Shown in pieces: positions 1 through 12,056 of a stretch of 64,000 nt of DNA. The DNA lies in NCBI GenBank assembly GCA_002633025.1, contig NMRB01000246.1, forward strand, positions 300,325 to 364,324, written 5' to 3'. A program made the translations under genes and the position numbers. The notes under the pieces were generated by a model. The model searched no databases. It was given only the letters and a program-made list of their open reading frames with translations, and was not told where the DNA came from. Positions within the stretch are counted from its first letter, which is position 1, and every line of letters begins with the position of its first letter. The stretch is from Notospermus geniculatus. Lineage: Eukaryota > Nemertea > Pilidiophora > Heteronemertea > Lineidae.

Positions 1-1486
1 ATCAATGCGGCGCCCGTTTGGCTGGTGAAAAATGTCCCGGTGCCCGTGGCGACCGTGAGGGAACCGGCCGGGCACCGTACGAAATTGGCGAAAATCGGCC
101 AAAATGTCTGTTTTTACTCGCCGTACGGGCCCCGGAGTGGATATGTGACCTAGGCCGATTGTTGACGGGTCTTGCGATTACTCTTCACCAATTTTCACCG
201 GGCACCGTAGAATATGTGACCACACACACCGTAGACATGAAATTCGTAATGGACCCGTACGGTCTCTGAAATCCACGGCAAGCCGCCGGTGGGGAAAATC
301 GTAGGGGGCCCGGTGGATATGTGACCTAGGCATAAGCTGTACGTTTTCTGATTTGGGGACCTCTCCAATGGTGAAAAATGGTCAACGAGCCATAAAAAGT
401 AAGGTAATAGGCCGTTTAGAACCCCTGTCCAACACGTATGGAGTCTCAAAAATCAAGTATACACTGGCGGCAGGTGTTCCTTCATGAAAGGCTGGATCGC
501 ACCGAGTCAAATTTTGGGGCTGTACAAGCAAATTATATTGCAATGTCGATTTTCGCGACGCGTGCAAAAATAATGAAACGTTGTTACGGATACTCAGTGT
601 GGTATTATCACTTATGAATACTACTTCGTGGTTTCTTGCTTTTTAAACAGAAAGCGTAGACATCGTCTACGCCCATGCGACGAAGTAAACGAGATAATGA
701 ATGTTTCCGTCAGTTTTCACGGTAATAGGTTACCGGTACTTGGCGATTTGAGCAATTAATATCATATGATGAATTAGATTTATGATTACTCTCGTACAGA
801 GACCATCACTGAATATATTAACTTGAAGGCGTTGGCAGAAACGTGGGATTCTGGGTGTGGTGAGGAAAAGCGAGAAAGTTGTGTTCTGAAGAAACCAAGG
901 AAGGATTCAGAAGGGGGAGGGTCGAATGGCAATTTTTTTTGACAAACACCATTAATCAACCGTCATCATTGGTGCAAAATTTGTGATTTTTTAGGTTCGT
1001 GTACATGTACATGTATTTGGAGTCGGGCATAGGCCTACATACAAATGATGTGCATAACTCCACCTGAATTCTCCACTGAGACCATTCTTAAGAACATTGC
1101 TTGCCTTGTTTTAACTATGCATCAAAATTACAGCTTACACATACATGGGATCCAACAGACAGTTGAATCAATAGACTATGCGAACTACTTAACGCCAGTT
1201 TCAGAGTTTACATTTTTCAACTCTAGTTTACCTAACGAAAATCAATCGTCCGCAAATTTACTCCGCGCAAGAAAGAAGTGAATTAATGCGGGGCGTTTAA
1301 AGTATACTGGAAGTATTTCCCATTAGGTTCATTGTCAACTGAGGGAGAATCATTGGCCTGAAATCTGTTTTTCACAATACGACGCAAATTTCTGCCCGTC
1401 TTGACCGAAAGAATAAGTTACTAACGGTAGTAATTCAAAGAGGCCAATGGCAGAGTTTGATGGACGACAAAGAATTACTTCGTAAA
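1..1486. other. Non-coding stretch with degenerate repeats
   Basis: No gene recognised. The first 330 bases are GC-rich and contain scattered copies of GGCACCGTA and an exact repeat of GGATATGTGACCTAGGC (about 138 and 313), so they look like decayed repeats. The rest is AT-rich; the short open frames have no domain, codon pattern or splice context that I can recognise. A short TACATG run occurs near 1000. Confidence 0.5.
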
Positions 1487-1515
1487 TTATACAACGAACG
1501 ATAGCCTACTATAGT

Positions 1516-1609
1516 ACAGTACCGAGATTCGAACCCACGCCTCCACATAAGGCAACACCGCTAGCGGTGTTGCCTCATGTGGAGGCGTGGGTTCGAATCT
1601 CGGTACTGT
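1516..1609. repeat. Near-perfect 94-bp palindrome built from a tRNA 3'-half-like sequence
   Basis: Two 47-bp arms meet with no spacer at 1562/1563 and differ at a single pair. The right arm contains GTGGAGGCGTGGGTTCGAATC, which reads like the variable arm plus T arm (RNA polymerase III B box, GGTTCGAATC) of a class II tRNA; the left arm is its mirror. No A box, D arm or anticodon arm is present, so it is not a functional tRNA gene. It is probably a tRNA-derived SINE fragment or a half-tRNA that underwent inverted duplication. Confidence 0.8.
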
Positions 1610-1686
1610 CGAGGCAAGTGACCAGCGTAGCAAACCTATCATTTCTACTAAGTACGATTGTACGATTGTACTGTTCTTGAAATTGG

Positions 1687-2228
1687 CGATTACAAAAGTC
1701 ACCCGACCTTGATAGGAAATCCAGTTTCTGGCACACGTACATTTCGTACAGTCATATTGATTAGAATCGAATGGCATTCGGTACGCCACTCTGCAGATGT
1801 AAAGCATCCTTGAAAAACGTCCCATTACGCGAACAAAACCAAAGCTTTTACTACTTTGTACCGATTGATTACTTATGACTGTATTTTTTCTGAGTCTTAC
1901 TCTCAAATTGTTTACACACATACATGTAAGAATAGGATTATAAAACAACACACTTAAAGACCGATATGATGGGGTCGAGGTTGAGGCATTTGAACGGTGC
2001 CGAAACCGTCCTCTCCGGCGTGAATAGCGTTGCCATCAATCTTCCGTGGGTAAAAAGTTAATGTCCCGATAACTCATTTTGTTGGTCAACGAATCAAGAT
2101 GTTAGAAAAGTAAAGAAACTCACCTTCAAGTCAGGAAATTCACTCCCACAAGTAGAATATGAGGTATAGTTGTATTATAAACCAATCACGTCTCGGAATA
2201 TTGTCGACTGCGGGGCAGTTGTGACCAG
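1687..2228. repeat. Direct duplication, copy 1 (542 bp)
   Basis: Matches 2230-2771 almost base for base, with a few small indels and substitutions (for example CACCCGACC here, CACTCGACC in the second copy). It begins CGATTACAAAAGTC and ends GTTGTGACCAG. No coding sequence is recognised inside. The two copies are separated by exactly one N, so the duplication may be two alleles laid end to end by the assembler rather than a real tandem repeat. Confidence 0.9.
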
Positions 2229-2229
2229 N

Positions 2230-2771
2230 CGATTACAAAAGTCACTCGACCTTGATAGGAAATCCAGTTTCTGGCACACATACATTTCGTACAGTCATAT
2301 TGATTAGAATGGAATGGCATTCGGTACGCCACCCTGCAGTGAAGCATCCTTGAAAAACGTCCCATTAAGCGAACAAAACCAAAGCTTTTACAATACTTTG
2401 TACCGATTGATTACTTATGACTGTATTTTTTCTGAGTCTTACTCTCAAATTGTTTGAATACACACATACATGTAAGAATAGGATTATAAAACAACACACT
2501 TAAAGACCGATATGATGGGGTCGAGGTTGAGGCATTTGAACGGTGCCGAAACCGTCCTCTCCGGCGTGAATAGCGTTGCCATCAATCTTCCGTGGGTAAA
2601 AAGTTAATGTCCCGATAACTCATTTTGTTGGTCAACGAATCAAGATAGAAAAGTAAAGAAACTCACCTTCAAGTCAGGAAATTCACTCCCACAAGTAGAA
2701 TATGAGGTATAGGTGTATTATAAACCAATCACGTCTCGGAATATTGTCGACTGCGGGGCAGTTGTGACCAG
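2230..2771. repeat. Direct duplication, copy 2 (542 bp)
   Basis: Second copy of 1687-2228, starting on the base after the N at 2229. It contains small indels relative to the first copy (for example the CATTTTGTTGG..AAGATAGAAAAG part lacks two bases). Unique sequence resumes after GTTGTGACCAG at 2771. Confidence 0.9.
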
Positions 2772-4582
2772 TTGACAGATACCCTTCCTTATCCTGGGGG
2801 GAATGAACTGTAATCCGGATGAATGAACTCAGTGATAAGTCTCCTGATCTCTGAAAGCTATTTTATATTCCGTGATTATATCTCGACAGTGCCTAACATC
2901 GTTATGTCAACTCTCCACCACACGATCCTAGCCAATAACTACCAACATGTGGAGATTTATTGACGCACGGTGCGTGCACTATGCCTAGCAGTACCGCAGG
3001 GTGTCGCTTCTTGTGTCGCCATGAGTGACACGCTTCATTATCAATTATGGATACATCCGTGCTGAAGATGTCATTTCACGTAACCTGTATTCCTTTACTA
3101 ATTACTCCATGCTCAGAAAGATCTAGAATTGCCATGTATATGTAATCTATTTTTGATGTTACCTTCCTAAACTGTAAATTCAACAATCTGTTTTCATAAC
3201 CGCCGTGAAAATCTACAAATGCAAAAAGAGAAATTGATTTGGAAGTTAATTGCACTGCCACTCGTGTAATCGTTCATTTAGATTCTTCAATTAAAGAAGA
3301 TCGACCGATGTGGCGTTTCTGCAAGAAAAGCTGACACCGAAAAACTCCTGTACTTCACAATTACTGATTTCTCTAGAGACTGGTAAATTGATTTTCTGTG
3401 TCCCGGTGGAAGGCTCTTGAAATCATCAGTTTGGTGCATGATCTATGCCGAAGAAACCGCAGGTGCGATTAACCCGGATGACGGGCAGTTGAGGTCAGGA
3501 GATGATTGATATTTCTGATGTCGTTGATTGGTTGCAGAAGGATATTAACTGCTTTAATTCTCCTAAAGTTCCACCACGTCCCCACGTCCCCCTGTAATCA
3601 TAGGGTAACGAGGGGAAGATCGGCCAGGGCTGCAAATTTCATGGACGGACAAATCTTGGCCTACCGCTTTCGGACGATGTCGGAAGGGTTTCCCTTGAAA
3701 TGATATCAGACGATTGAATGTGTAATTAATAGTCACTGGCTGAATTTTTGAATCAGATATATGAGCAAGATGTCACCGTCGATTGCAAATCACCGAAAGC
3801 CTGTTTTTAATATAACGAGCCATGAAGATATTTAACAGGAAGGCAATCTGTTGCAATTTTATACCAGGAAGCGACCCTATCTGAGGTTATCGATAAAAAC
3901 TTAGATCTTGTGAAGACCGTCAGAATAACTTGATTCCGGTTAAATATTGCTACTCAGTTCATACTCATCGTGGTATATTAATCTCGTGAAATGTTAGGGC
4001 AATTTGTCTGAAGTATATGCCCAGCACGATATAGGCTCTTGAGTGATGAGCCAACTTCATTACGCCATGAATGGTAATATAACAGATCATCTCTCTGCTA
4101 AAGAAGCGCATCATCGCCTATGTCTATTGGTGTGTAAATATATACCATCAACTTTTATCCCAATATTGGACTCGTGTTGTTAATCAATGAGAAGTTCCGA
4201 GGAGTCCTCCTCTAGAGTCAAATAAACTTGGCTAATTGCATTTGGTTAATTAACTTGCGGATTCCCAGTTTTTATCATAAGTAAATACGTGCACGGAAGA
4301 TTTTTTCACCGGGCATTTTTTTATGGTCACTAGTTGAGAGGGAATATGAAATGTGAGATTCATTACCATGCATAAGTGAAGAACTCGAGTGGTAAACAAG
4401 ATTTTTAGTCGTCAGTTCAAAAGTATCCGAAGAATCTTGCTTGGGGGCACAAACGCACAAGTCAACGATACTTTGAGTAGGCCTGTTCAAGTTTTTAAGC
4501 AATGGGCTGCTGAATAAAACAAGAGCTGCAGAGCGTGGCATATATCCTCGACAAGTATGTTATTGCGGACATGGCACAAATG
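2772..4582. other. Non-coding stretch, nothing recognised
   Basis: AT-rich sequence with no open frame longer than about 90 codons, no recognisable domain and no repeat structure that I could match elsewhere in the window. Confidence 0.45.
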
Positions 4583-5478
4583 GTAGGGGAGACCGGGGCT
4601 GGTTGTAACAGGGGTAGGTTGTAACAGAGCTAATATTTCCTTGAATATTCACTGGGAAGGGCTGAGTTTCCTCACATACATTGACATTGATACCGGCCAC
4701 CTTTGTACCAAAGGGCATCTGAATGTCCGAATTGACTTTCCAAAAAATCGACAAAAACCGTTTTTAGTACATGAAAGTAAAAAATGACCTGATCAGAAAA
4801 TCTCTTCTGCTTCACTGCCTGTGCAGTTTTAGAAGTTTGTTTGGATACTATTTGAATAATGATGTAAAGCCTGTACAACTGGTCCAGAGTGATAAGGCCC
4901 ACTTCCACATGCTTTGGTATTGCAGCCCACACTTGACCTGAACTATAGGTGGGGTTGGTTGTAACAAACATGGTAACATCGTCACCCTGCTAAGATATTT
5001 GCCTATCTCACTTTTTCAGGTTTTGATAAAATGGCAAAAAACCAAATTGCTTACCTCACCACTTGGAGATAGGCAAAATTAAGGTTTTCATCAATCCTCA
5101 CCCCTCATCCTATAGACTGTTCAATCGATTATTTTTTGTAAGAAGAACGGATTTGCTGTGTTATAGAAGTTTATTTAGGAGGCAAATACCCGTGTCGTTT
5201 TGAAAAACACATAAAGAAGTAAAGGGAAATTTGCCATGCTCACTTTATGAGATGTGTTACAACCAACCCCGAAATTTTTTGACGGGGCAGGTGGTACCAC
5301 TCGACTTTGGACCCATTTTTCAGAGACATGGATAGAGATGGCTAAACTTTGTTTAGTGCACAAGTGACCATTGATATCAAATATTCAAAAGACCAAGCAG
5401 GTTATAAATACCTCCTGTAATTAGGAAGTAATCGACCTCAAAAGAAAAAGTGTTACAACCAGCCCCGGTCTCCCCTAC
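4583..5478. mobile_element. Non-autonomous DNA transposon-like element with 28-bp TIRs
   Basis: The ends are perfect 28-bp inverted repeats: GTAGGGGAGACCGGGGCTGG followed by TTGTAACA at 4583-4610, and the exact reverse complement at 5451-5478. The trinucleotide ATG flanks both sides and could be a 3-bp target duplication. The word GGTTGTAACA recurs inside at about 4616 and 4955, and inverted at about 5254, a layout typical of subterminal transposase-binding sites. A minus-strand open frame (about 4971-4672, 99 codons) fills part of the interior but resembles no transposase that I know. The superfamily is not assigned. Confidence 0.8.
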
Positions 5479-7703
5479 ATGTACATTGGTTGAAAGGAAC
5501 CTTCCTGTCATAGAGACCAAGCCCTCACAAAAATTCCAGATTGATTGCTCAAAGCTTTCTCGAGATAATCGACGGAAACCCAGTTCAAGATGGCCGTCGT
5601 AGCCGCCATCTTGGATGGGCGATGGTACTCGGCTAACTTTGCCTGCCTAAACCAGCATCTCCATTCTTCTCAGTTCGTAAAGGGATGGTATTAAAATCAA
5701 ATTTCAAAGACACAGATGGCAGAAAGATTACAACCCGACACATAGATCTTTATAGATGACCGACATCAATTTACCACAGAAAATCTCAAATGATTTTATT
5801 ATGTGATCCGTGACCCATTACATGGGAACACTTTTAGTAAATTAGTTTTGGGCTACTTGTCTTTCCGTCGTTGGTCTGCGTTGTTTCAAACCGGTATTCA
5901 GGGAACCTTTTGTTAAGTCTCCAGTTGCTCATAATATCATCTGCGAGAAAGTACCTCATTTGCGGTCAAGTTCTGATCCCATTGGGGATAAGGTCGTTAC
6001 TATTGCACGGTGAAGCGTAATGATCAGTATCTTCTCACAGCCATCCCTTGCATTTATCAAATGCTAAATGTGAATGCCCTTATTAACACTTAACGTTGAT
6101 ACGTTGGCCCTCTACAAAATAATAGCCTACAATGACGGTGGTAACAATACATGTAACTGTGCCGCTCCTGGTAGAAATATGAGAAGCAATGCATGTACTA
6201 TAGTGAGCAAGCCGTGCTGATTGTGGGTAAGCTGAAAAATAGCTGTAGATGTATCCCATCGCTTCCTGGGAGCCGACCTGACCCATTATTCTGCCTACAT
6301 TTCGTCATAGGGGAGTGCTTTCTTGCTTTCTGTAATTGGATAATTGGGAAAATGGCGATCATAAATGGTATGCCATCCCTGCAGAATTACGAAATGAAAA
6401 ATTATCGCAGTAGGCCTAAGTACTATTCGGTAAAAACAATATATCTACTCGCCAACTGGGTGACAAAGGTACGACTAACGCCAATACTGGTTAATGAGTG
6501 AAGGCCCTTGGCGAATGTTCTTACCTCATTCTAATGTTCCCTTTAAATGCGACATCAAAGGTCGACGATAGGGATATGTGATATTCAGTTGGTTAAACTC
6601 TCCTAGAAATCACTGGGTTGCCTTGGTAAATGAAGATCGTCGAATGATCAATCTCTGTTTGATAACGTCTCCCGTTTCCTCATTGACGGATATTTCAATA
6701 ATTGAAAGGAAGGCGAAGATGTTAAAAACAGTACCTCAGATGTCTAAAGGGTAAAAAGGTTACTGTAACAGAATAGTCAGTGAACTGAAATGATCAAAGG
6801 ACACGAAATCACTGTCGAGTCCAGTAGTTTCTAGATGTCAGTACGTACACTACTTATGTACGGTACATCCTCAAGGAGTGTCACTATACACAAGCAGCGA
6901 GGCCATGTCTAAAGCAAATCTACCGACATTACTACGACCGTAGGCCTACCTTTCACTGTGGTTGATAGGCTACATGTACATGTATCTTAGCTGCCGTAAA
7001 TCTGAACATTGTCGGTGACTCTTTGTGTCAGTCTCCATTTCAAGTGATTCTATACTGAGCAGACCAATCTGGGCGACCCTCAGTGCAGTGACCTCTTCCG
7101 GCAAAAGAAGAGCAAATACTCTGTTGATTTGACAATCCGAACTACACATTGTGACAAGCAATGCACATGTACATGTACATGTATGCATAGGAACTGCAGT
7201 CATTCAAATATTAAATCTTGGCTATTGGAAACATTGGCTGGGGCTAAAAAAGGGAAGGAAGAACAACGAGGCAAACTATACTGGATAAGTCTTGAGACCT
7301 CGGCGAAGTAACCAAATTGACGTGGCACTTGAAAAACGTGGTGGTTCAAACGTCATGTGGCAATCTCACTGCTCATGGCAGAACATCCGAACTGGAATGA
7401 TACTTCCTATCCGTTCTCCATTAGTAATGCTAGTAGCGAATAGTGAAATTGACATGCTCTTTAAAAATGCCATTTGCGTCACTCTTGTGAAGAAGATACT
7501 GAAGAAAACATTGATCGAGTGTCAATTGCCCTCACCCCTCAGGTTCTACTGCGCATTGTTCACGAATTGTAATTAAAGGAGAGGATTTCTCATCTTACAT
7601 GTGTGAAATGCAGCCAGTTCCGAGTGTCTTTTTGTACCTTCTTTATTGACACGTATTGCTTGTGAAGCAACCACCTTGACATACAGTTTGGAGGTCGTGT
7701 GCA
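5479..7703. other. Non-coding stretch with a TACATG microsatellite
   Basis: No gene recognised. A (TACATG)n-type run lies at about 7165-7186 and a shorter one near 6970. Open frames of 60-102 codons overlap on both strands with no conserved motif, so I regard them as chance. Confidence 0.45.
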
Positions 7704-7800
7704 GGGCCGTATTTAAAGGGGGCGAGGGGGGTTTCTAGACCCATATGAATAACTATATATACGCGTGTTGACCTTGAATCGCGCTTCGTAAATACGGCCC
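7704..7800. mobile_element. 97-bp MITE with GGGCCGTATTTA tips
   Basis: The 12-bp termini GGGCCGTATTTA and TAAATACGGCCC are perfect inverted repeats around a short non-coding core. The tip begins with the same GGGCC(G/A)TATT word as the larger foldback elements further right, suggesting a shared transposition system. Confidence 0.6.
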
Positions 7801-7905
7801 GTTGTGTTTTATTGGTGGGCGGGTCGTGCAAAGTCTCCTAATTTGCTGAAACGGATAAACAAAATTAGCAGAAACCAATAAAATAAATCGACAAGGTCAC
7901 TCAGG

Positions 7906-8365
7906 GATAGTTGGCAGTTGGGATACCATGAATCAAGGTATACGTGCATCCTATGTTTCCAAGGGCAGGGTGAACTTGTATGAATTGCAGTATCTAGGAC
8001 GATCTGGCATTCACTTGCGTCAAATGAATATTCGGAACTTGAGATAACCGGTGATATGATTATGCAAGTTGATATGATTATGCAAATGTCATTTGGAAAT
8101 ATGCAAATTTATTCATGGCAGAATGACACAAGAAAGGCAAAATTTCCGAGCCGAAATAATGTTTTGGGATCGACGAGAACATATCCGCCTCTGCTGTAGC
8201 AGATACTGCTGCTTATTAGTGAATTTGGTATCTGCGATGTTCATCTTTGGGTTACACTAAACGTATGAAACCCTGTGACATTGCCGTTGAAGTTGCAGAT
8301 TTCAAACCCTCAACTTACGAAAGAATGATTCGAAAAACACCGAAATAATTGAATCCGAGAAAGGT
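7906..8365 (+). pseudogene. Broken 3' fragment of the unrecognised gene family (copy IV)
   Basis: The sequence from 7906 matches the end of the module at 14.3-15.3 kb (its bases from about 15055) and runs past that gene's stop codon into its 3' flank. A block of about 35 bp that encodes SYVHRVKDINHL in the intact copy is deleted after GAATATTCGGAAC, and a second rearrangement repeats TGATATGATTATGCAA and removes the VVTPGG codons. The reading frame is therefore broken. Shared flank (GATTCGAAAAACAC) and substitutions place it nearer to copy III than to copy II. There are no upstream exons, so it is a dead fragment. Confidence 0.85.
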
Positions 8366-9589
8366 CCCGAATCCGCACACGATGAGAGACAGACTTGGAA
8401 CAGTAAGGTTTAACCCTGAGCTTGAGGCGTCGCAGCAGATAAACCGCAAATTCTGTTCCAATTAGAGGTGGTTGTTGATGGTGGGGTGAATCACTGCAAG
8501 TGGCATGCTAGAGATCATTACAGAGATTGACAAGATAATCAGGAACACGAACGTGTTGGGGTTCTTGACGGGAAGAGTGTGTACGTATAGCGTTAGCGGC
8601 GTTGGCATCAAATTTTACAGGAAACCCCAGCGTGATTCCCATTGCATTCCAATGCTGTGTTATATCCTGTCCTTCTTAGACATTCAGAACAATATTTTGA
8701 AACAAAAGTCTAACAGGTATTTCCCTTGGATTTCGATCTCTTGCAGGACCTACTCCTGACCATAACATTACGGTACAGGTGGGCATGAGGAGGAGAGGGA
8801 TTAGATTTTCTCCCAACTTAGATTCTTCTCTGCGATAGCTAATACCGCAAGCCCGATATCCATGCCGACCGATTTTTAAATAAAATCATGTCACATTCCT
8901 TGTCATCATTACTCACCAAACCTCCGCCGTGTAAACAGCGAATGCTGCTCTTTCTGACCATTTTCATTAATCTTTAATCCCTATTTCAAGGCATGGCATC
9001 CTTTGGTCCTCATGAAACAAGACACACGGTGACGCTAAGGCGATTTGATGCTAGCAGCTTCTAATTTCCGTTAACTGCCAATCGGATCAGCAGTGACAAG
9101 TCAACGGTGGCAACCCTGTATCGCTATGATTGAACAAAAACTATGGTGTCAGTTTTTCTGCGCGCACGACATGTAAAATAATGTGTTGATCATGAATGGG
9201 CCATTGTAGCAAGCCTGGGAATATGAATTATTTTAGTTAGGGATGGCAAAAATGCGCCCGGCGAAAAACGTATCGGCTTCCGCGTCTTCAGTAACATTAC
9301 TGATAAATAAATGAAAACATCATCAGCGTGCTGCCTGATGAATTTCTCGTAAACGCAACGAGATTTGCACATTTGTGACGAATGCGGGCGTGCCGTGTTC
9401 TATTATCCTGTTTTATTAGCACGGTGATGCTCCGCGCAGGAGTTCATTTATTAGGAGGCAAAGGCATATGGTGATTTACAAAAATCTCTGACATGCCAAT
9501 ACCATGATTACTTCTACCGTGATTTCAATAGAAAAAGGATCAGCGCAATTTTCCTCCTGTAAAACCAATCATCGAAATCATTTGAGCCG
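8366..9589. other. Non-coding stretch, nothing recognised
   Basis: No gene, RNA or repeat could be supported here. Confidence 0.45.
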
Positions 9590-10011
9590 TTTCCTTTTTA
9601 TCAACCTCTAATTTAATTCCAATCGACCAACGCCATGCGATATGACGTTGACTATTTTTTTTCACATCAAGAGAATCAAATTTACAAACGTCATCTGATG
9701 AGTCCGTTAATGTCAACATCGTGTGTAATGAGGGCGTAGAAAATTTGAAATATTTCGTTTTTTTTCTACACCACCTACTGGATAATGGACGTACACGGTA
9801 CAATCAAGGTGGTGGTGGGTGGGGGGTGGGAGGTTGATCTGCTAGAGTTTGATATCTCTTTCGCGCTCCAGTGTCATCACTACACTGCTTGTAACCACGC
9901 ACGCAAATCCCTCCAATCAGGTCGGTATCCGCTCGGTAACCAACTTTCAATATTCTATGTTACACTTCAGTCCTTGCCACTAACATGCAGGCAAGGGTCT
10001 CTTAACCTCAC

Positions 10012-10352
10012 NNNNNNNNNNNNNNNNNNNNNNNNNNNNNNNNNNNNNNNNNNNNNNNNNNNNNNNNNNNNNNNNNNNNNNNNNNNNNNNNNNNNNNNNN
10101 NNNNNNNNNNNNNNNNNNNNNNNNNNNNNNNNNNNNNNNNNNNNNNNNNNNNNNNNNNNNNNNNNNNNNNNNNNNNNNNNNNNNNNNNNNNNNNNNNNNN
10201 NNNNNNNNNNNNNNNNNNNNNNNNNNNNNNNNNNNNNNNNNNNNNNNNNNNNNNNNNNNNNNNNNNNNNNNNNNNNNNNNNNNNNNNNNNNNNNNNNNNN
10301 NNNNNNNNNNNNNNNNNNNNNNNNNNNNNNNNNNNNNNNNNNNNNNNNNNNN
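10012..10352. other. Assembly gap (341 Ns)
   Basis: Run of N. By alignment with copy B the missing sequence corresponds to about 16713-17472, roughly 760 bp, so the gap length is probably underestimated or copy A carries a deletion. Confidence 0.99.
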
Positions 10353-11037
10353 CTTCTCTGCACACAGAAAATCAAGGCATATTGTACAAACTAAGGGGAT
10401 CCGCCTTGGCGAAAGTTTTGAGGATGCACGAGAGACTAGTCGCAACTTGGGGGATAAGAATGTGTGTTTTGCCTACTGTGGGGCTTTAAATCACTTTTGA
10501 CAGACGGAAATAATCAAAAGGGACATCTTTCCAATTAGACATAATGTATCGCTTTATGAATATCCGTTCATATTGTCATGCTGTTGTCATGTTTGGTATA
10601 TTTTTAGGGAAGCAGTCCTCGGGCTTCCATTGATGGGAAACCAATTGGATATTCCATGCCTGAAAAATGGAAATGAGGGTTGTTGGAACATATTAGGTTC
10701 CAGATGTGCCGACTAGCATCAGACACTCACTCATCACATGGTCGCAGACTGGCGTCGAACGCTGGCTAAATCTTCCTCCACTGAGCAATGTGACGTAACT
10801 GAACAGGAGCATCAGAGTGGTATACTTTTCTTGCCAAGGAAGTGCTTCGGTGCAGTTGGTCCATTCTATCCATGGACATGGCTAAATTCCTTGTCCCAGT
10901 TTTTGACCCTTTCCCACGTGTTCATATATGCATCTGGTTAGAGGACCCGTGGTCGTTTATTACAGCACCCTAGGTGACATAACCACTTGTGAATAGCTAG
11001 CTAATCGGGGTATTTGTGTTCAGGCCACCGTCCGTAG

Positions 11038-11545
11038 GATTGCCAGATTTGATTTAGAGGTGTGTTGGATCACCTTGAGTGGTGAAGGCATGTGGGATTG
11101 CCATACTTGATTTAATGGTGTGTTGGATCACCCTGAGTAGTGAAGGCATGTGGGATTGCCATATTTGATTTAATGGTGTGTTGGATCACCCTGAGTAGTG
11201 AAGGCATGTGGGATTGCCATATTTGATTTTAATAATGGTGTGTTGGATCACCCTGAGTAGTGAAGGCATGTGGATTGCCATATTTGATTTAATGGTGTGT
11301 TGGATAACCCTGAGTAGTGAAGGCATGTGGGATTGCCATATTTGATTTAATGGTGTGTTCGATAACCCTGAGTAGTGAAGGCATGTAGGATTGCCACATT
11401 TAATTCAAAGGTGTGTGGGATCACCTTGAGTAGTGAAGGCATGTCGGATTGCCATATTTGATTTATAGGTATGTTGGATACCCTAAAGTAGTCAATTGTA
11501 GTGGGATTGCCATATTTTGATTTGGTGCTGTATTGGATCATCCTT
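11038..11545. repeat. 58-bp minisatellite, copy A
   Basis: About nine tandem units whose consensus starts GGATTGCCATATTTGATTTA and ends GTAGTGAAGGCATGTG, with drift at both edges. One unit carries a TAA insertion (near 11230). The same array with a different number and order of variants lies at 18158-18720. Confidence 0.9.
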
Positions 11546-11816
11546 GAGTGGTGGAGGCGTGCATGGAGGTGCCATGGTGCAGTGATGGGACAACAGCGCA
11601 TGAGTCGAAATCAACACAAATACCATAGTTTTATGTTTTAAGACGTCGGTTTTTGAACGTGGAGCATGAACGCCAACGGTATACTATGTAGCCTGTACAC
11701 AATGGACTGGCCTAGCATAAAAGACGAAGTGGCAGTCACGGTTGACCCCTTCATAAAGTGACAGCAGAAACAAATAAAATAAATCGATAATGTCAATCAG
11801 GGAAATCTCAACTTCA

Positions 11817-11914
11817 GGGTTCATATTCATAAACGTACTTAAGTCAAAGTGTGGTACTTATCTTTTGAAAAGATAAGTGTGACACTTAGACTTAAGTAGT
11901 TTTATGAATATGGG
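11817..11914. mobile_element. Foldback MITE with CATATTCATAAA tips (copy A)
   Basis: Arms TTCATATTCATAAACGTACT and its mirror ending TTTTATGAATATGGGC pair over about 40 bp around the centre TCTTTTGAAAAGA. The same element sits at 18987-19084 in the other segmental copy, so it inserted before that duplication. Its tips match the foldback family described in the findings. Confidence 0.75.
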
Positions 11915-12056
11915 CTGAGAGGCTTTCCATTCTCTATCCGCCTTTTTCGATTGTCTCTGAACATTCACCATTGCACTGGCTTTCACGAGGTTTCATTAAA
12001 GTAGCCTGTGAACAAAGGGTTCACGGTCGCGAACCCTTTATGACGCCCTTTTGTTA

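Larger units (their letters stand above)
9590..12056. repeat. Segmental duplication, copy A
   Basis: Direct copy of 16309-19256, very similar along its whole length, from CCTTTTTATCAACCTC to CGCCCTTTTGTTAA. It contains the gap at 10012-10352, a 58-bp minisatellite and a foldback element at the same relative places as copy B. No protein-coding gene was recognised; an open frame such as that at 10738-10941 is kept in both copies simply because the copies are nearly identical. Copy A lacks a roughly 30-bp stretch (GAATAGAAATCCATTATTTC) present in copy B near 19173. Confidence 0.92.

Noticed and set aside
1581-1609. tRNA gene
   Set aside because: Only the variable and T arms are present; no acceptor 5' strand, D arm, anticodon arm or A box.
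1487-1951. 154-codon minus-strand frame across the tRNA-like palindrome
   Set aside because: It runs through the palindrome and half of the duplicated block; the second copy of the block does not keep the frame.
4672-4971. Frame inside the 28-bp TIR element as a possible transposase
   Set aside because: At 99 codons it is too short and shows no DDE/DDD or zinc-finger pattern.
9190-9372. Minus-strand frame with HADDVFIYLS, resembling the YADD box of reverse transcriptases
   Set aside because: Only 60 codons, no other RT motif nearby in any frame and the first residue of the box is changed; treated as chance.
11038-11545. CRISPR-like array of regular repeats
   Set aside because: The 58-bp units abut directly without unique spacers, so it is a minisatellite in a eukaryotic context.
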